Shown here: positions 1 to 11,749 of the stretch, piece by piece | Numbering within the stretch: the first letter of the stretch is position 1 | Layout: every line of letters begins with the position of its first letter | Assembly: GCA_012295275.1 (NCBI GenBank) | Contig: CM022666.1 | Location: 14,439,938-14,496,933, forward strand | Reading direction: 5' to 3' | DNA length: 56,996 nucleotides | Source: Chrysomallon squamiferum | Lineage: Eukaryota; Mollusca; Gastropoda; Neomphalida; Peltospiridae | Notes under the pieces: generated by a model | Told to the model about the DNA's origin: nothing | What the model saw: only the letters and a program-made list of their open reading frames with translations | Database searches by the model: none | Program-made: the position numbers and the translations under genes

Positions 1-677
1 CAGTATTTTCACATAAGAGACTAACGAATTTGTATTGTTTTGTTTTTTTGTCTTTTTCAGTTTTTATCGACTGATTTTAAAATTTATTAGTAACGATTTT
101 GCTGTGACCCATGTACACATATTTCAGAAACGTACCACGCCTATATCAATACATTAAGCTATCAAAATATTCATAAATAATAAATAATAACAATTAATAA
201 TAATAATAATAATGATAATAATAATAATAATAATGATAATGATATTAAATTAATAAATAAATAAATATGACTTTTATTTCTTCCATATATACAGGTAACT
301 AGATTTTATATTGTAGTATTTTTATTAGCAAAGTAGAATACAGATAAACAGGGCGTAGACGAATTAAAAAAGATGTGATGGTGCATAATTTGTCGACATT
401 ACAGATTTCTCGCAAGTTATAGATAATTTTTGTCCCTGTGATAAAGATAACTGGAACTATATAACGAATACAACATCTGAAGGTTCTAATGTCACTGAGG
501 ATGTTTCACGTGAACATTGTTATTTTTTGTAATGTAGCTATTATTGGTGTGTCTTTATGTAGAAGGAGGTAAAATAAGCACGTCGGTTGTAATAAGTTTA
601 TAAAACATATTATCAGATAGGAAAATATTTTTGAATTTGTGTTTTGCATATATACATATAAATTATCTTAATTCTAG
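1..677 (+). other. AT-rich sequence upstream of TRIM copy 1, probably 5' UTR intron
   Basis: No coding sequence is visible. It holds ATT/AAT-rich simple sequence around 180-270. It ends in a splice acceptor (ATTCTAG at 671-677) placed as in the minus-strand TRIM copy, where an acceptor lies at 33566-33567, 37 nt before the ATG. By analogy this is the end of an intron within the 5' UTR whose upstream exon lies outside the window. That is an inference. Confidence 0.45.
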
Positions 678-724
678 ACGGATCATCGTATTAATAAAAA
701 GTGACCCCAAGTGTCTGTTGAACG

Positions 725-3093
725 ATGGCTGAAAAGGCGGTTGTACCACTTTTAGAGCTAAAAGAAGAGTTTGCTACTTGTAGTATATGTGAGGAGTCGT
801 TTGATGAGGAAGATAAATGTCCACGTATACTGCCGTGTTATCACACTTTCTGTACTACTTGTCTTCATAGAATCTGGAACAATTCACAACATGAACTAGG
901 ATGTCCTAGTTGTAGAAAAACGTGGCCTGTTCACAACTCCATAGAAGAATCGTTTGAACGAAACAGAATTGTAAACAATTTAGTGGATTATCTGAGCATG
1001 AAAAACAAGCCTGAACAGCTATTGTGTCAAGTCTGTGAAAAACATTCTAAAGCAACACACTGGTGCCAATATTGTGTCAGATACTTGTGTAATGAATGCT
1101 TAGTAAGTCACAAGAACATTCCTGTCACGAAGCAACATAAAACGATTCCTTTAACCGAACTGCGTCAGATGACTACAGATGAATATTTTCTTCAGCAGAA
1201 AGTGTTGTGTAAAGATCATAAGAATGTTAGACTTGATCTGTTTTGTAAAAAGTGCTGGTCAGCTCTCTGTTCTTCTTGTGTTCTTGTTTCTCATAGAGAT
1301 CACGACATCTGTAACCTGAAAGACATTCACGAAGAGAAGAAAAACTCCATGACGACGGAACTAAACAAGTTACAAGCCTCAAAAGACGTTTCAGAACAAC
1401 ACAGCAAGAAACTGAAGCAAGAAAACACAACACTGGATGCACGCAAAACACATCTCCTGAAAACAATTGATGACTCGTATGACACAATTATAGCAAAATT
1501 ATCAGAGAGAAAGGAACAGATGAAACAAGATGTTGTTTCCAACATAGCCAAACAGAAAGCTGTACGATATGAACAGATAAAAGTGATTGCCGAGTCACAA
1601 AGTGAAAAGAACGATCATGTTCTATACTGTCAACAGGCGATGCAGTTTGCACGAGGTGAAGATTTTCTAAAGATGTGTGAATCTCTAGAAGGAAGGATTC
1701 AGTCTCTAACTGAAAGTCTACAGCTAGATGATGTTCCCATGCAGCAAATCACCTTGGACGACACGTTTGATGAAGTCAACAAAGTGTTAGAGAGAAGTGT
1801 TACCTTGTATGATGGCATAACTTTCAAGGAGGGAGACACAGGTGAGAAATTTAAAGAAAATGAAAATGATAGTGACAAAAGTCAAGTTTGTGAAACTACA
1901 GGAAGTCACAGAAATGAATTCGTTTTATTTGGTAGATGATACTTTTCTGCTGATCTTTTTTTTTCATATATTGTCAACAAACATGGCAACTTGAACTATT
2001 ATTATTGATTTTTGTTTAGGTTTTATTATTTTTTATCTTTTTATTTTTGGATAAGGATGTGGAATCCATTTATCTTAGCCTGAAATTGCATATAGGTTAA
2101 TATAACACATGCATCTACTGTGAAAAATGTTTCAGCCCCATAAGACGGAAGAAAGGACGTTAGTTAATTTATCAGAACACGTTCATTGAAAATTTTCCGG
2201 TCTGTTTATTCAATACATTGGTTACTTCTAAACTCTCTGAAAATCAGTCAAAGTCAAAGTCCAAAAAATTAACGTGCTAATCAGAGCAAGCTGTTGTGAA
2301 GCACGCCTACGACGGGCACGCTTTCTGACAGGTCAGCGGGCGTGTCCGTCGCAGATCTCTGAAAGTAAACAGTTCAAACTGACAGAATAATGAAACCAAA
2401 CTGGTGTGTACGCGTCATATAAACTGAGTCGTCGACTGATGAGTTGCCATTATCATAATCATATACTGCGAATGTTATATTTTGTCTTATAAAACGTTTG
2501 ATAATATAAAACAAGAATCCAAAAAGTGAATTACGGACATATACGAGTACAAAAATGCAATTTAAAATGTGTTTTCCACTGATTGTAAGAGATATAAATA
2601 AGTTTTGAAATAATAACTGTTACTGTAATAAAAAACAAGATCAATAATTATCTTTATTTTGTGTATGAAATAATTTCGAAGTATATTCATGGTTTAATAT
2701 TGATTACAACGTCAATCTAAAAACATACAGCAATTTAATAATCAACGGTAAATTATTATTACGGTTACTACGGTAGATTTTATTTCTACGTAAGCTGACC
2801 TACTTATAACATCGAGTCGCGTGTCTTGTCTGGTTCGAGCACATTTTGAGAAGCGAACATCGAGGCGGTATGTTTCATTGTTAAGAGGTTCACAAATTTT
2901 GACTGAATTTATAGATTTTGTATAGATAAGTAGATAACGTGTTTTCAGTTTAATTAGGTAGTTAATATTTTAATAGTTCTCTCATTCAGTATTTTTATTT
3001 TTCGCACTCTTATTCTTAAGAAACATAACAAGGTTTTATTACTAATTTTCCTTGTAAAACCATTACTACTATTATTTCTGATTTTACAGTTTT

Positions 3094-3143
<50 letters not shown>

Positions 3144-4220
3144 TAATAATATTTACAGAATCACCTGAAACAAGAAAACTTCTGTGTTTAAAACCTGAAC
3201 CTGTCAGTCACAGAGGAATCTACAGAGAAGTTTCATGTAAGTAACAATTTTTATTTATTTACTTCTAAATATAATACTGATGATAAAAATACATGATGAT
3301 AATATTGATAAAGGCAACAATAATAATAACAATAAATAATCTTTAATAAAATAAAAAATTAATTATCAGTTGTGTATATTGAAAGTAAACAACATTATAA
3401 CAAAATTTAAATGTAGAAACAAATTATTTTAATAAAACATTTTATTTATTTACTTTCATTTTTTAAGTGTAAAAACACAAGTTTTAAAATTGTATTTGAT
3501 TGTTAACAATTGTATAAAGTGACAGTGCAGTTTGTAAAAGTGAAATATTTAACAACATATTTTATTTTCACAGTGACACCAATGAAGTTTTCAGAAAAAA
3601 CACTAAATTGGGAGAAATGTTGTATTAATGAAAACAAGGAATTAGTTAACAAAAGATCTGTAGAAGAAAACCAAAATGAAGACAGGATGAAAGTTATGAG
3701 TGGAGTAACAGGTGACAGAAGTTTTATAGAAAACAAATCTTATGTTTGGGAAAGTGAAATAACCTGTCACATTTTAGAAAGTGAAGAACTGAATTGTGTA
3801 GCAGCTGAGATTGGAGTCTGTGAGGAGAAACATTGTGATGAGGAATTTCAAATAGCTAGAAATAAACATGCTTGGTGTGTTAGTTTTATCAGCTGTGAAG
3901 ATCACAACAAAATGTGTTTTCGTGTTCAGTCCTGTGGTGAGTACAAGTGTGATAGTCCAGTATGTGACTATAAAACAAACACACTAGTCCACACATCACT
4001 TACACTAGTACTAGACACACAAAGTAAAACTCTGCACATAATAAACACAGACACTAACACACTTGTACACACACTGACTGATGTTGATGTGTCACAACCG
4101 TTGATACCTGTGTTTGCTGTTTTCAGTTCTGCTCGTTTTGATGTGAAAGTGAAAATTTTACCTGATTTATCAAAGAATTCCACTTTGCTCAAACTGATCT
4201 CTTCTTTAATCTGCCCATAA
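725..4220 (+). CDS. TRIM-family RING/B-box/coiled-coil/SPRY protein, copy 1 (3 exons: 725-1841, 3159-3236, 3574-4220)
   Basis: Predicted 613-residue TRIM protein, probably a cytoplasmic E3 ubiquitin ligase. The RING is C3HC4 (C19, C22, C38, H40, C43, C46, C60, C63). B-box 1 spans about 101-138 (C101, C104, C114, C117, C122, C125, H138) and B-box 2 about 162-193 (C162, H165, C174, C177, C182, C185, H190, H193). A lysine/glutamate-rich coiled coil follows at about 200-350. Exon 1 could be read on to a stop at 1939, but a donor after G1841 (GTGAG) joins in phase 1 to exon 2 (26 codons) and then to exon 3, which encodes a B30.2/SPRY domain. The ATG is the first in frame, 47 nt after a splice acceptor. 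The minus-strand copy at 30007-33528 has identical exon lengths and phases, which strongly supports the model. In animals this layout is typical of innate-immune TRIM ligases; target and ligand are unknown. A shorter unspliced 404-residue product lacking SPRY is possible. Confidence 0.85.
1842..3158 (+). other. Intron 1 of TRIM copy 1
   Basis: 1317-bp intron with GTGAG donor and TTTACAG acceptor. It contains a (TAA)n tract at about 3097-3150 just before the acceptor. A block near 2760-2870 and another near 2160-2230 have recognisable reverse-complement counterparts in intron 1 of the minus-strand copy (31440-31560 and 32080-32160). This shows that the whole locus, and not only a processed mRNA, was duplicated. 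Confidence 0.7.
3159..3236 (+). CDS. TRIM copy 1, exon 2 (linker, 78 nt)
   Basis: A phase 1 to phase 1 exon between a TTTACAG acceptor and an ATGTAAG-type donor. It encodes 26 residues linking the coiled coil to SPRY (residues 373-398, starting ESPETRK). The same 78-nt exon, with the same splice sites and nearly the same sequence, occurs on the minus strand at 30980-31057. Confidence 0.8.
3237..3573 (+). other. Intron 2 of TRIM copy 1
   Basis: 337-bp AT-rich intron with GTAAGT donor and TTTTCACAG acceptor. Its counterpart in the minus-strand copy is 326 bp (30654-30979) and largely alignable by eye. No gene is seen inside. Confidence 0.75.
3574..4220 (+). CDS. TRIM copy 1, exon 3 (B30.2/SPRY domain)
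   Basis: A 647-nt terminal exon encoding residues 399-613. It shows SPRY hallmarks: a GVTGDRSF segment, then a WESEI strand, a WCVSF strand, a TLTLVLDTQSKTLHI strand, and PLIPVFAVF near the end. SPRY domains usually bind protein or peptide ligands and set TRIM specificity. Paralogous exons lie at 23810-24451 (plus) and 30007-30653 (minus). They differ mainly in the segment between about 3800 and 3960, where a ligand-contacting variable loop would be expected (inference). Confidence 0.85.
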
Positions 4221-4675
4221 AGTAAAATTATTTAACAAAATAGTAATTACTTTAAAAACAAACAACAAAAGTAAATTTGTAAAGTAAATAACTGTCTGTC
4301 TGTCTGTTATTGTTTATCTCTGTACTATATTTAAAGAAACTAAATATAAATATTCTCAGTGACAAACACAGGCTATCAGTGTCATCCACACACGCATACA
4401 CAAACACAGACATACACACATACACAAACACAGACACACATATTTATACATATATATACATACACAGAGTTACATACATATTTACACAGACATACACACA
4501 CAGGCACACATATATTTATACACACATACACAGACACACATATTGATACACACATACACAGACACAAATATTTGAACACATACATATATATATACACACA
4601 CAGACATGCAGATGTATACATGTACACACATGGACTATTACACTTACTGTCTAAATTATTTGTAAAAGTAATAAA
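4221..4675 (+). other. 3' UTR of TRIM copy 1 with CA-rich tract and poly(A) signal
   Basis: Starts after the stop codon. A degenerate (CA)n/(CACATA)n tract covers about 4380-4625, and an AATAAA signal sits at 4670-4675. The same order (stop, CA-rich tract, AATAAA) is found after the other two SPRY exons, with the tract much shorter at 24605-24670 and intermediate at 29745-29855 (as GT). Assignment as 3' UTR is inferred from position and the poly(A) signal. Confidence 0.6.
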
Positions 4676-5467
4676 TTTTCAGTTTTAAATCTCATTAGAA
4701 GTAATCCTCAGTCTACAGTGTCTCTCTACGCCTCCACTCCATGTTGACTATCTAGTCTACTTTGTTAATTAGTTAACTCTTTATGTGCTGTGTACCTGTG
4801 TTTTTGTGAAGAGTAAATTAACTGTTTGAACACGTTACACTGTATTACAATACACGTGTAACAGGTAAATGTTTCACTTTATATTTCTGATTTTAATTGA
4901 AATGAAGTTTTTATTTTAAACACTTAAACTCTGATTTCATTTAAATAATGAGTGAAAGGAGACTAGAATTTACATATTTTTTATTAGAATGAATTGCTGA
5001 TCTCATATTTCATGTACTTATTGTTACTGCAGTAAATTATGACAATAGTAATGTTTTGTGAAATCTGGATTTTGTGAATGTGACATTGAATTTTGTGCTT
5101 CATTTAACGGAAGAAATTTTAAAAAATATTGTTGAATGTTTGTTGATTTAATGCTTGATAATTTGATGTCAGAATTATTGATTGATAAAAAAAAAAAAAA
5201 ATGATAATAATAAATGTGATATTCTAAAAACTGATTTTTGTTTTTACTGCTAAATGTGTATAATGTTTATGTAGAAAATGATTGCTGTTTTATTTTTCAT
5301 TCATTCCTTCTTTGTTTCCTTACTTAGTTTTATATTTATTTTTATTATATTTTTATTTTATTTATTTATTTCAACTTCTTCATTCTTTCCTATATTCTGT
5401 CATTCAGCTTTTTTTCTTTACATTTATTTCTTTTTTCTTCTACAATCTTCTCTTTTCATTTGTTGCA

Positions 5468-5501
<34 letters not shown>

Positions 5502-6473
5502 GCGACTTACAGTTCAATTATAAATGTTTGTACAAAATGTGATTTATTTATTTATTATCTGTTTGTCTGTCTATCTGCCAGTACTTCTGTTTGCCTACCT
5601 CCTTGTTTGATGTCATATATTCAATATTCTTTAGTTTGTTATTTTATTTATTTATTTATTTATTTATTTATTTGTTGTTGTTATTTTCCTTTACATTTCA
5701 TTCTTTTTTCTTTTATTTATTTTTAGTTTGTTTTAATAATTATTTATTAGTTGTTTTTTATTCCTTTCTCCTTTTCTTCTTTTTGTCTACTTTTTCCTTG
5801 CATACTTTTATTTGTCTTAATAGCAACTTTAAACAAAAAACGTTGTGTTATGTAATTAAATGTGGTCCCTTGAAAATCAGTGAAAATGATTATTTTCATT
5901 TCTTTTGTGTTTCTTATCTTTCTTATTTAGTTATTTTTTTTTCATTCCTTCATTCTTTCCTTTCTTATATTCTGTTACTTCTTTGTTTTTCCCTTCTCAT
6001 GTTTCTCTAAACTTGTATTACTTTAATTGTTTCAGATGTTGAAAAATAACTAACTTGTAAATTTTCTACAATCATTGTGAAAGATACATTGTTTGGCAAA
6101 ATATGAAACATTCATATTCTTAATATTTTTCCAATGATTTTTATTTTTTCATTTTATTTTTTGATTTATTCATTTATATATGTATGTGTGTGTTTTTCTA
6201 TATATGTATGTGTGTGTGTATTTCTTTTTATATATATGTATGTATGTGTATACATGTGTATGTGTGTATATAGATGTGTATGTATATATGTGGATGTATG
6301 TATACATGTGTATGTATGTGTTTATGTGTGTATATATATGTGTGTATGTATGTATGTTTGTATATGTGTATATATATATTGTTTGTGCATATGTATATAA
6401 ATATGTGTGTATGTGTGTATATTGTGTGTTTATATATGTGTGTGTGAGTGTGTTTATGTATATATGTATACTC
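4676..6473. other. AT-rich flank downstream of TRIM copy 1
   Basis: No convincing gene. The first kilobase is homologous to 24740-25700 (plus) and partly to 49000-50396 (minus), so it belongs to the duplicated TRIM segment. The rest is T-rich with TTTA runs (about 5637-5672), a short (AC)n at 5467-5499, and a (TATG)n/(TG)n tract at about 6178-6470 next to the Tc1 relic. Open frames here are low-complexity products of the simple repeats. Confidence 0.6.
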
Positions 6474-7510
6474 TCCCAAAAAAGAAACGCAAAAGTAGAT
6501 TTTATTGACATTGGAAATATCTATCTAATGGATCAACAGAAAGCAGCAGAATGTTCACATTTTACACACACTTTCGCAATTCATTCATATTGATGGTATT
6601 ACATTGAAAAGGTTAAAGTTCAAGTTATAACAGTATAATATCAATACCTTGTGTGCCCACCACGGCAGTCCAGAACTGCCTGACATCTCTTTCCCATTAC
6701 ACCTTGTGGAATGGTGGCCCACTCTGTCTGTAGTAAAAATGCCAGCTGAGCACGATTCTGTGGCTGTGGTTGATGATGCCTCAATCGTCTATCCAACTCA
6801 TCCCATAAATACTCTATAGGGTTCAAATCCGGAGATTTAGAGGGCCAGGGCAGGATCTGAACGTTATTGTTGTGTAGGTACACTGTTGTGAGTCTGACTA
6901 TGTGGTCTCGCATTGTCTTGCTGGAATACAGTGTTACCATTATTCATAACTGGAGCGATATGTGGCTGCAAAATTTAATCTCGGTATTTCTGTGCCGTTA
7001 GGTTGCCTTGGATGTGAACCAGGTTGGTCCTGCCAGTGTATGAGATTGCTGCCCACACCATCACACTACCACCGCCAAATCTTTCCGCTTCCTGTATGCA
7101 GTTTGCAGCAAAACGTTCACCACGACGTCTGTAAACTCGACATCTTCCATCAGCTCAACGAAGCAGAAATCGAGCCTCGTCACTAAACCAGACAGTTCTC
7201 CATCGTAACTGAGGCCAGACTCTGTGCAGTTGACACCACTGATGTCGTAGTCAACGATGTTGTTGATCAAAACCACTCTTCTTACAGGCCGTCTGTCTCG
7301 AATACCTGCCTCGCGTAAACGATTGCGCACTGTCTGAGCATACCTGGTATTGCTGAAGCAGTAGAGGTAGCCGTGGTGGTTCTTTCCCGTAGATGAAGTA
7401 CCCGTATTTAGCGGTCCTGGGCCCTGGTGTACCTGATGGTCACGTGTTGTTTGGTGTTGCTGGAACCGATATCACAATCTCAAGATGGTGCCGGGGATAC
7501 GGCCGAGAAG
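6474..7510 (-). mobile_element. Tc1-like (Tc1/mariner) transposon relic
   Basis: On the minus strand, frames read in turn as a Tc1 transposase: a helix-turn-helix-like start near 7500-7420, a TVRNRLREAGI-type segment near 7330, the middle near 7060-7250, and the C-terminal catalytic part at 6641-6940 (PSKSPDLNPIEYLWDEL, ending RCQAVLDCRGGHTRY). The SPDLNPIE motif and the RGGHTRY end are characteristic of the family. Frame changes and stops show that it is dead. The sequence around 6474-6496 (CCCAAAAAAGAAACGC) looks like a Tc1-type terminal repeat. I cannot find the partner repeat near 7510, so the 5' side appears truncated. Confidence 0.85.
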
Positions 7511-8010
7511 GTTTCGCCACACACACAAAAAAAAAATACAAAATAAATAAATAAATAAAAGTCAATAACCAAACGTATATATGATTATAATAATTAAGGC
7601 CATGTAGGCTAGAACTGGAGTTATGTCCGTTATACCACGTTCAGAAAACGGTTTTAACAGGTAAACATGTATATGTATATTCAGAGATACACAGAAGTAT
7701 ATTTTATTTTATTTTATTTATTTACTTTCAAAATTACGTCTATTTTCATCAGTTTTATTTAGTAGTGGTAGTAGTAGTAGGAGTAGGAGTAGTGGTAGAA
7801 GTAGCAGAAGTAGTCACAGTATTAATAAAAAGAAGCGAACTAATTAAAACTGAATCAGTGTGCTCTAAAGGGAGATAACTGATTCGATTCAAAGCATACA
7901 GGGGTATTGCAGCCATTAATATGGAGCTGAATACATAAATTCACAAATAAAATAAAACGACAAAAACAAAAATAAATAAATAAATATATAAATGAAGAGA
8001 AAAGTAAATG

Positions 8011-8070
<60 letters not shown>

Positions 8071-8094
8071 TTGTTGTTGTTGTTATTTTCATTT
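7511..8094. other. Simple-repeat-rich intergenic stretch
   Basis: No gene seen. It includes an A-rich/AAAT run after the Tc1 relic (7527-7560), a TAG/GTA-rich tract (7760-7820), a short motif (GGGAGATAACT at 7870-7880) that I associate with repeats in mollusc genomes, and a long (AAT)n tract at about 8010-8070. Confidence 0.5.
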
Positions 8095-8950
8095 TATGTG
8101 TTAAGATTATTGAAATCTTGGTAGTAAATAACAAAAGTCTACATGGGACTGAGTTAAACAGTGAAGAATTTAATGTTGAAGAGTTTGCAGACGACACTAC
8201 ATTGCTATTAGAGTGGTGTGATAAAACTCTTACAGCATCTGTGGAAACATTTTACCTCACTATTTGGTCTTAAAGTTAACACAAGTAAAACTAACATTGT
8301 AAAATTAGGCAAAGACCGTAATCATCACAGAAAAATGTGTTCAAAATATAATTTAAAATGGACTACAGAATTTACAATACTTGCGTTTCCCACAGATGTT
8401 TATCAGATACATGAATTAAACTATAACGCAAAATCGAATGAGGTTAAAAGGCTGCTTAAACGATGGTCAAAAAATGACTGTAATAAAAAATTTAGTTTTG
8501 TGGAATTTGATTTATCTTTTTTCTTCACTGCCAAGCCCAAATAAGATTTTTTTTTTTTTAAATTAGAAACCTATTTCTTTAATATCATTTGGAATAAAGA
8601 GCCCGATCAAATAGCTACAAAAACATTAATTCAGAATTATCCAAATGCATTTAGTAATAAAATATAACTTTTGACCACTTGTTACAGTTTACAATGGCTC
8701 TCTGTTAATACTGATAAAAATATTATAAATTGTCTTTACATACTGACCAAGAAACAGTACAAATACCAGAAATTCCTAACTGTTCAGAAGAACAGGTTAA
8801 AACAAATGTTTGTAAAAAACAATTCTACAATTACTGTATTACAGAAACTACTTCAAAACATAAAATGAAAGCGAAAATACAGACAGAGGTCGTAGATATT
8901 TTCAGCAGAATATTTTGTTATTTAAGCATTTGGTATTATATGGTATAAAA
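8095..8950 (+). mobile_element. Non-LTR retrotransposon (LINE) reverse-transcriptase relic, left copy
   Basis: Contains the reverse-transcriptase catalytic box as FADDTT (about 8184-8201) followed in a shifted frame by SGLKVNTSKT-like sequence (FGLKVNTSKTNIVKLGKD, about 8266-8320), the usual spacing in LINE RTs. A one-base insertion near 8208-8212 relative to the right copy breaks the frame. Downstream residues up to about 8945 continue as LINE-like sequence with further stops. The same segment, inverted, is at 56160-56996. The clade cannot be assigned from this piece. Confidence 0.7.
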
Positions 8951-8983
8951 GATTGATATAATTGTCAATATTTTGATTGGTTA

Positions 8984-9020
<37 letters not shown>

Positions 9021-9499
9021 GCTGCTGCTAATGACAATAAATAAATAAATAATTGTTAATACTAAATACTGCAGCCAAGGCTGATTTACGAGCCTCCATA
9101 CAGACTCCGCAACGAAACGAGAGCTACTCGGAGGATTGTTTTGGGGCATCTACACTGGTACTTGAAATCTGTATTATTTTATTTTATTTATTTATTTATT
9201 TGTGTACTAAAATAATTTTGTATTATGATGATGATAATGATGATGCTAATAATAATAATACTAATAATATTAATAATTACTAAAAAGTTTTTTTTGTTAT
9301 TATTATTATTTTCATCTATTTATAGAAATACAGAATCTACTAGTCGATAATGCATTTAATAAAATATTGGTCGCTAATTTCGTTCCTGAACTTTTCATTA
9401 TTTGTGTGTTGGGTAGCATGCGTGACACTCGCTTTATTTCTAGAAAAGGTGTTATTTTCATATATGTGCATTTTTTAAATCTATATTGTGGCTAAACAA
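8951..9499. other. Intergenic, microsatellites only
   Basis: No gene seen. (ACT)n at about 8985-9018, TTTA runs near 9178-9200, ATG/ATA-rich tracts near 9225-9275. No counterpart was recognised in the right arm. Confidence 0.5.
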
Positions 9500-10096
9500 A
9501 AAATATTACACCCAGGAAACTTTTATATGTTTTAGTTATTATGTGCGAGATTAAATTTCAAGAAAGGTCATCTCAAGGTCACGTGATCCACACGGTTAAT
9601 TTCAAGGTCAAAGCAAAGGTCAAAAGGTAAATGTACCCCAATATTTTCCAAACTGAACAAAAATGGCAGATTTGGAATCCTTGTCATATTGCCTTTTCAA
9701 CAATACTATAATTTTATGAAGATTGGCCCAGTAGTTCCTGAGATATGAGGGTTCAAATGTTGGTGGTCACACCCATTTTTGCCAAAAATCTCAAAATTCG
9801 GTGGGCCTTATCTCCCACACCACTGGTCCGATTGGGCTAAAATTTCAGATTTGGTGCTGTGGGATCCCAGTCACCACGTATACCAAGTATAATCTGAGAC
9901 GGTCGGGTTTAAATTTCTTTTTTGGGGGGGGTGATTTGACATAGAATGACCCTTTGACAGTAATTTGTTATGGCTTACTAAAATACGTAAATGCATACAT
10001 GAACTATGTCACTGTGACCCTCTGAAAATTCTGTGTACTTCTCAATTAGCCTCTTCACTTTATATGAATAAAAAAAAAAAAAAAAAAAAAAAAAAA
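9500..10096 (+). repeat. Probable interspersed retroelement with AGGTCA motifs and poly(A) tail
   Basis: A compositionally distinct block. AAGGTCA-type hexamers recur at about 9565-9630, then comes a GC-balanced part (9740-9960), ending in a pure A run at about 10071-10096. A terminal A run with no open frame is typical of non-autonomous retroelements. Neither the family nor the exact 5' end is known; target-site duplications were not identified. Confidence 0.4.
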
Positions 10097-10267
10097 GGCT
10101 ATTAAATGTATATCTATAATAAATTAACCTAAACATCACACTATAAAATGCAGAGATTTTAAATTAAATATTTTTCATAAACTTTTGTTTACTCTGTTTT
10201 CTATTTTCAGGGAAGCTGTTAGGAAATTAAACTTTCACACATTGCTCTGCTTCATCATAACTTACAA

Positions 10268-10677
10268 ATGTCTACCAGTACAAGCAACATCTATGAAGTT
10301 TTTGTTTTAAAAGAGGGATATAGTTGTGCAAAGGGTGGATGTAAGTTGTTAATATTGTACTGATTCCTGTATTCTACCCTGTTGCATGATGTTGTAAGAT
10401 CACAATTTACAGTATAGTAAGTTGTAAAAAAAAATTCAAACACAGTTGTTAAAACTACACATAAGTTTGGATATGACATGTTTACTTTAATGTTTAAGTA
10501 TTTTTGTGTAGTTGAAAATTAAGATAATAATTATATAGATATTGACACAGATGCAGATGTAGATGTATGTTTTTACAGATCAACTGAAAGCTGCAGCCTC
10601 TATCACTCTGCTGAAAGGACCTCACATTGTCCTGGTGGAAACTGGAAATCCTTGGGACAAAGATTTGATTCTGGAAG
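10268..10677 (+). CDS. N-terminal exons of an MBLAC1-like metallo-beta-lactamase-fold protein (10268-10340 and 10579-10677), fragment
   Basis: The exon at 10211-10340 (TTTTCAG acceptor, GTAAGT donor) carries an ATG at 10268. It joins in phase to the exon at 10579-10677 (TTTACAG acceptor, GTAAAA donor), giving about 57 open codons. The product includes VFVLKEGY and, further on, ITLLKGPHIVLVETGNPWDK. This matches the start of the MBL fold in MBLAC1-type hydrolases, whose GPxxxLVDTG-PW segment precedes the metal-binding HxHxDH motif. The HxHxDH exon is not found in the window, so this is a fragment, or a gene whose next exon is lost or very distant. No copy is seen in the right arm. Both splice pairs and the frame are intact, so the first part could still be transcribed. 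Confidence 0.6.
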
Positions 10678-11068
10678 GTAAAATTTCATAGAAAACTTAA
10701 CTACTTTTGTAAAATTATTCAATTGTGTATATTTGTTTTTTTCTTCATGTGTTCTTTTTAATATATTATTGATGATACTTGAAGAAAAGTTTTTTTTTTT
10801 TTTTAAATTTTAGATAAGTAACTAAATAATACATGAAAATAAAAAATAAAAATGTCGTCTTCTTGTTCTTCTTCATCATTATCATGTGTATTGTATTATC
10901 TATGATGTAATAAAAACTATTTTAAAAACTTCCCAATCTTTCAATGTATAACAGACCAAACAGTATTATTACATTAATTCATAACAGTTAATAAAATTCA
11001 TGAAAAATATTAGAAAAGTACTTTTTTTAAATATTAATAAAACCCAGGTAATGGTATATAAAAGTAGT
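10678..11068. other. AT-rich intron-like sequence
   Basis: No coding signal. Homology with the right arm (inverted) begins near 10980, the counterpart of about 54545. This marks one edge of the mirrored segment. Confidence 0.45.
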
Positions 11069-11462
11069 GTAAGTTTATGTGAAAATAAAGTGAAATATAA
11101 AACATTAATATTCTACTTATCTGTACAAACACAGTGTAAGTTTATGTGAAAATAAAGTGAAATATAAAACATTAATATCCTACTTATCTGTACAAACACA
11201 GTGTGAGTTTATGTGAAAATAAAGTGAAATATAAAACATTAATATCCTATTTATCTGTATAAACACAGTGTGAGTTTATGTGAAAAGAAAGTGAAATATA
11301 AAAGATTAATATTCTACTTATCTGTACAAACACAGTGTGAGTTTATGTGAAAATAAAGTGAAATATAAAACATTAATATTCTACTTATCTGTATAAACAC
11401 AGTATGAGTTTATGTGAAAATAAAGTGAAATATAAAACATTAATGTTCTACTTATCTGCGTA
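11069..11462. repeat. 67-bp minisatellite, left arm (about 6 copies)
   Basis: Six near-identical 67-bp units, each starting GT(A/G)AGTTTATGTGAAAATA and containing a CTACTTATCTG segment and an ACAAACACA end. Units begin at about 11069, 11136, 11203, 11270, 11337 and 11404. The inverted right arm carries the same array with about five units at 54110-54480. Confidence 0.9.
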
Positions 11463-11718
11463 AAGAAAAACCTTTTTCCATTATTTTATTTTATTTCCTC
11501 TTATTATTTTTTGTTAATAAAGTATGATAATAAACTAAAAAACTAATGAAGCTGAAAATGTTTGATTACATGATTTTTTACACATTTTGACACACTGAGC
11601 CTGTAGATACAGTGCAGTGATATACTCAGTCTTTTAGGATTTTATTTTGATTACATATTTTTATTTTATTATTTATTATTTTTTTTATTTATTATTTATT
11701 CATTTATTTCAGTTCAGT

Positions 11719-11749
<31 letters not shown>

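Noticed and set aside
1842-1939. C-terminal tail of the unspliced 404-residue TRIM reading
   Set aside because: The donor at 1842 and the exact phase and length match of downstream exons in two copies favour splicing. The tail differs strongly between copies (the minus-strand frame runs on to 32203).
11069-11462. CRISPR-like regular repeats
   Set aside because: Units are contiguous with no unique spacers, and the genome is eukaryotic. It is a minisatellite.
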